Notes under the pieces: model-generated
Databases searched by the model: none
What the model saw: the letters and a program-made list of their open reading frames with translations, nothing else
What the model was told of the DNA's origin: nothing
Source: Dehalococcoidia bacterium
Lineage (GTDB): Bacteria > Chloroflexota > Dehalococcoidia > Lucifugimonadales > SHYF01
NCBI GenBank assembly: GCA_009692985.1
Contig: SHYF01000127.1
Location: 1-5,063, forward strand
Length of the DNA: 5,063 nt
Reading direction: 5' to 3'
Part shown: positions 4,498 to 5,063 of the stretch, piece after piece
Position numbering within the stretch: position 1 is the stretch's first letter
Layout: each line of letters begins with the position of its first letter
Program-made: the position numbers and the translations under genes

Positions 4498-5063
4498 ATG
4501 TCCCGTTCGTACCAGATGGAACTGGGAGGGAAGGCCATTACCCTCCAAACTGGAACGCTGGCCCCCCAAGCCGGTGGGGCCGTGGTCCTTCGCTATGGCG
4601 ATGTAGTAGTCCTGGTGACGGCCACTATGGGCGACGCAAGGTTGGACGGCGACTTCCTCCCGCTCACGGTGGACTATGAAGAGCGGATTTATGCGGTGGG
4701 CCGGATTCCGGGTAGCTTCTTCCGCCGGGAGGGTCGGCCGGGCACAGAGGCGATCCTTACCGCACGCCTGACGGACCGTCCCATTCGACCCCGATTTCCC
4801 AAGGGGTTCCGCAACGAGGTTCAGATTGTCGCGACGGTGCTCTCCGCCGACCAGGAGAATCCACCTGGGTTTCTCGCGATTGTGGGCGCTTCCGCTGCCC
4901 TATCCATATCCAACATACCCTTTGACGGCCCCATCGCTGGCACCATCGTCGGCTATGCCGATGGGCAGTTCATCGTTAACCCCACCTATGAGCAACTGGC
5001 TACGTGCGACTTGGAGTTGGCGGTGGCCGGCAGCCGCGACGCGGTCGTCATGGTCGAGGCTGG
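4498..5063 (+). CDS. pnp: Polynucleotide phosphorylase, N-terminal part (runs off window)
   Basis: The first 188 residues of PNPase, a cytoplasmic 3'-to-5' phosphorolytic exoribonuclease and degradosome or exosome-like trimer (full length usually about 700 residues). The visible part is most of the first RNase PH-like domain. Signature blocks are [22 protein letters not shown] (from residue 51), the RNA-binding FFRREGRP loop (74-81) and [14 protein letters not shown] (91-104), then [16 protein letters not shown] around 107-122. The chosen ATG has GGAG (4485-4488) 9 nt upstream and gives the usual short N-terminus before the first strand ([15 protein letters not shown]). The KH and S1 domains would lie beyond the window. 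No separate promoter is clear in the 68 bp after the rpsO terminator, so readthrough from rpsO is likely at least in part. The frame is intact. Confidence 0.97.
   Translation, partial: MSRSYQMELGGKAITLQTGTLAPQAGGAVVLRYGDVVVLVTATMGDARLDGDFLPLTVDYEERIYAVGRIPGSFFRREGRPGTEAILTARLTDRPIRPRFPKGFRNEVQIVATVLSADQENPPGFLAIVGASAALSISNIPFDGPIAGTIVGYADGQFIVNPTYEQLATCDLELAVAGSRDAVVMVEA

Overview
The window (roughly 60 % G+C by eye) is a stretch of ordinary bacterial chromosome that pairs housekeeping genes with a nitrogen-sensing operon. Unmodified-looking PII, an Amt channel without an obvious cleavable leader, rpsO-pnp synteny and intergenic CTTCGAC...CTCAG palindromes would fit an uncultured Chloroflexota (Dehalococcoidia/SAR202-like) genome. 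That placement is an inference from general resemblance, not from a search.

Left part (minus strand, 1-1896). An AEC-family permease (985-1896) is read leftward from an extended -10 promoter. After its stop, a second, well-formed promoter (917-945) drives tRNA-Trp(CCA) and tRNA-Leu(GAG). These are followed, with no visible terminator, by an unrecognised protein gene (661 to beyond the left edge). That gene contains an exact in-frame duplication of at least 79 bp, 534 bp apart, which is either a recent internal tandem duplication or an assembly artefact at the edge.

Middle (1897-2329). This 433-bp divergent intergenic region holds the permease promoter, a degenerate repeat arm, a roughly 113-bp imperfect palindrome that looks like a MITE or REP-type element, about 100 bp in which I see nothing, and then the control region of the ammonium operon. 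The control region has three GTAAC boxes phased at exactly 11 bp, directly upstream of a -35-like hexamer.

Right part (plus strand, 2330-5063). amt (ammonium channel) and glnK (PII protein) form a two-gene operon: Amt conducts ammonium, and PII senses ATP/ADP and 2-oxoglutarate and can plug Amt. This PII lacks both well-known T-loop modification residues. A probable terminator ends the operon. A sigma70-type promoter then drives rpsO (ribosomal protein S15). A textbook intrinsic terminator overlapping the rpsO stop codon separates it from pnp (polynucleotide phosphorylase), which runs off the right edge. This is the conserved rpsO-pnp order.

I found no clear evidence of a new defence, mobile or biosynthetic system. 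The points most worth checking are the phased GTAAC operator, the exact repeat in the unknown gene, the palindromic element and the PII T-loop.
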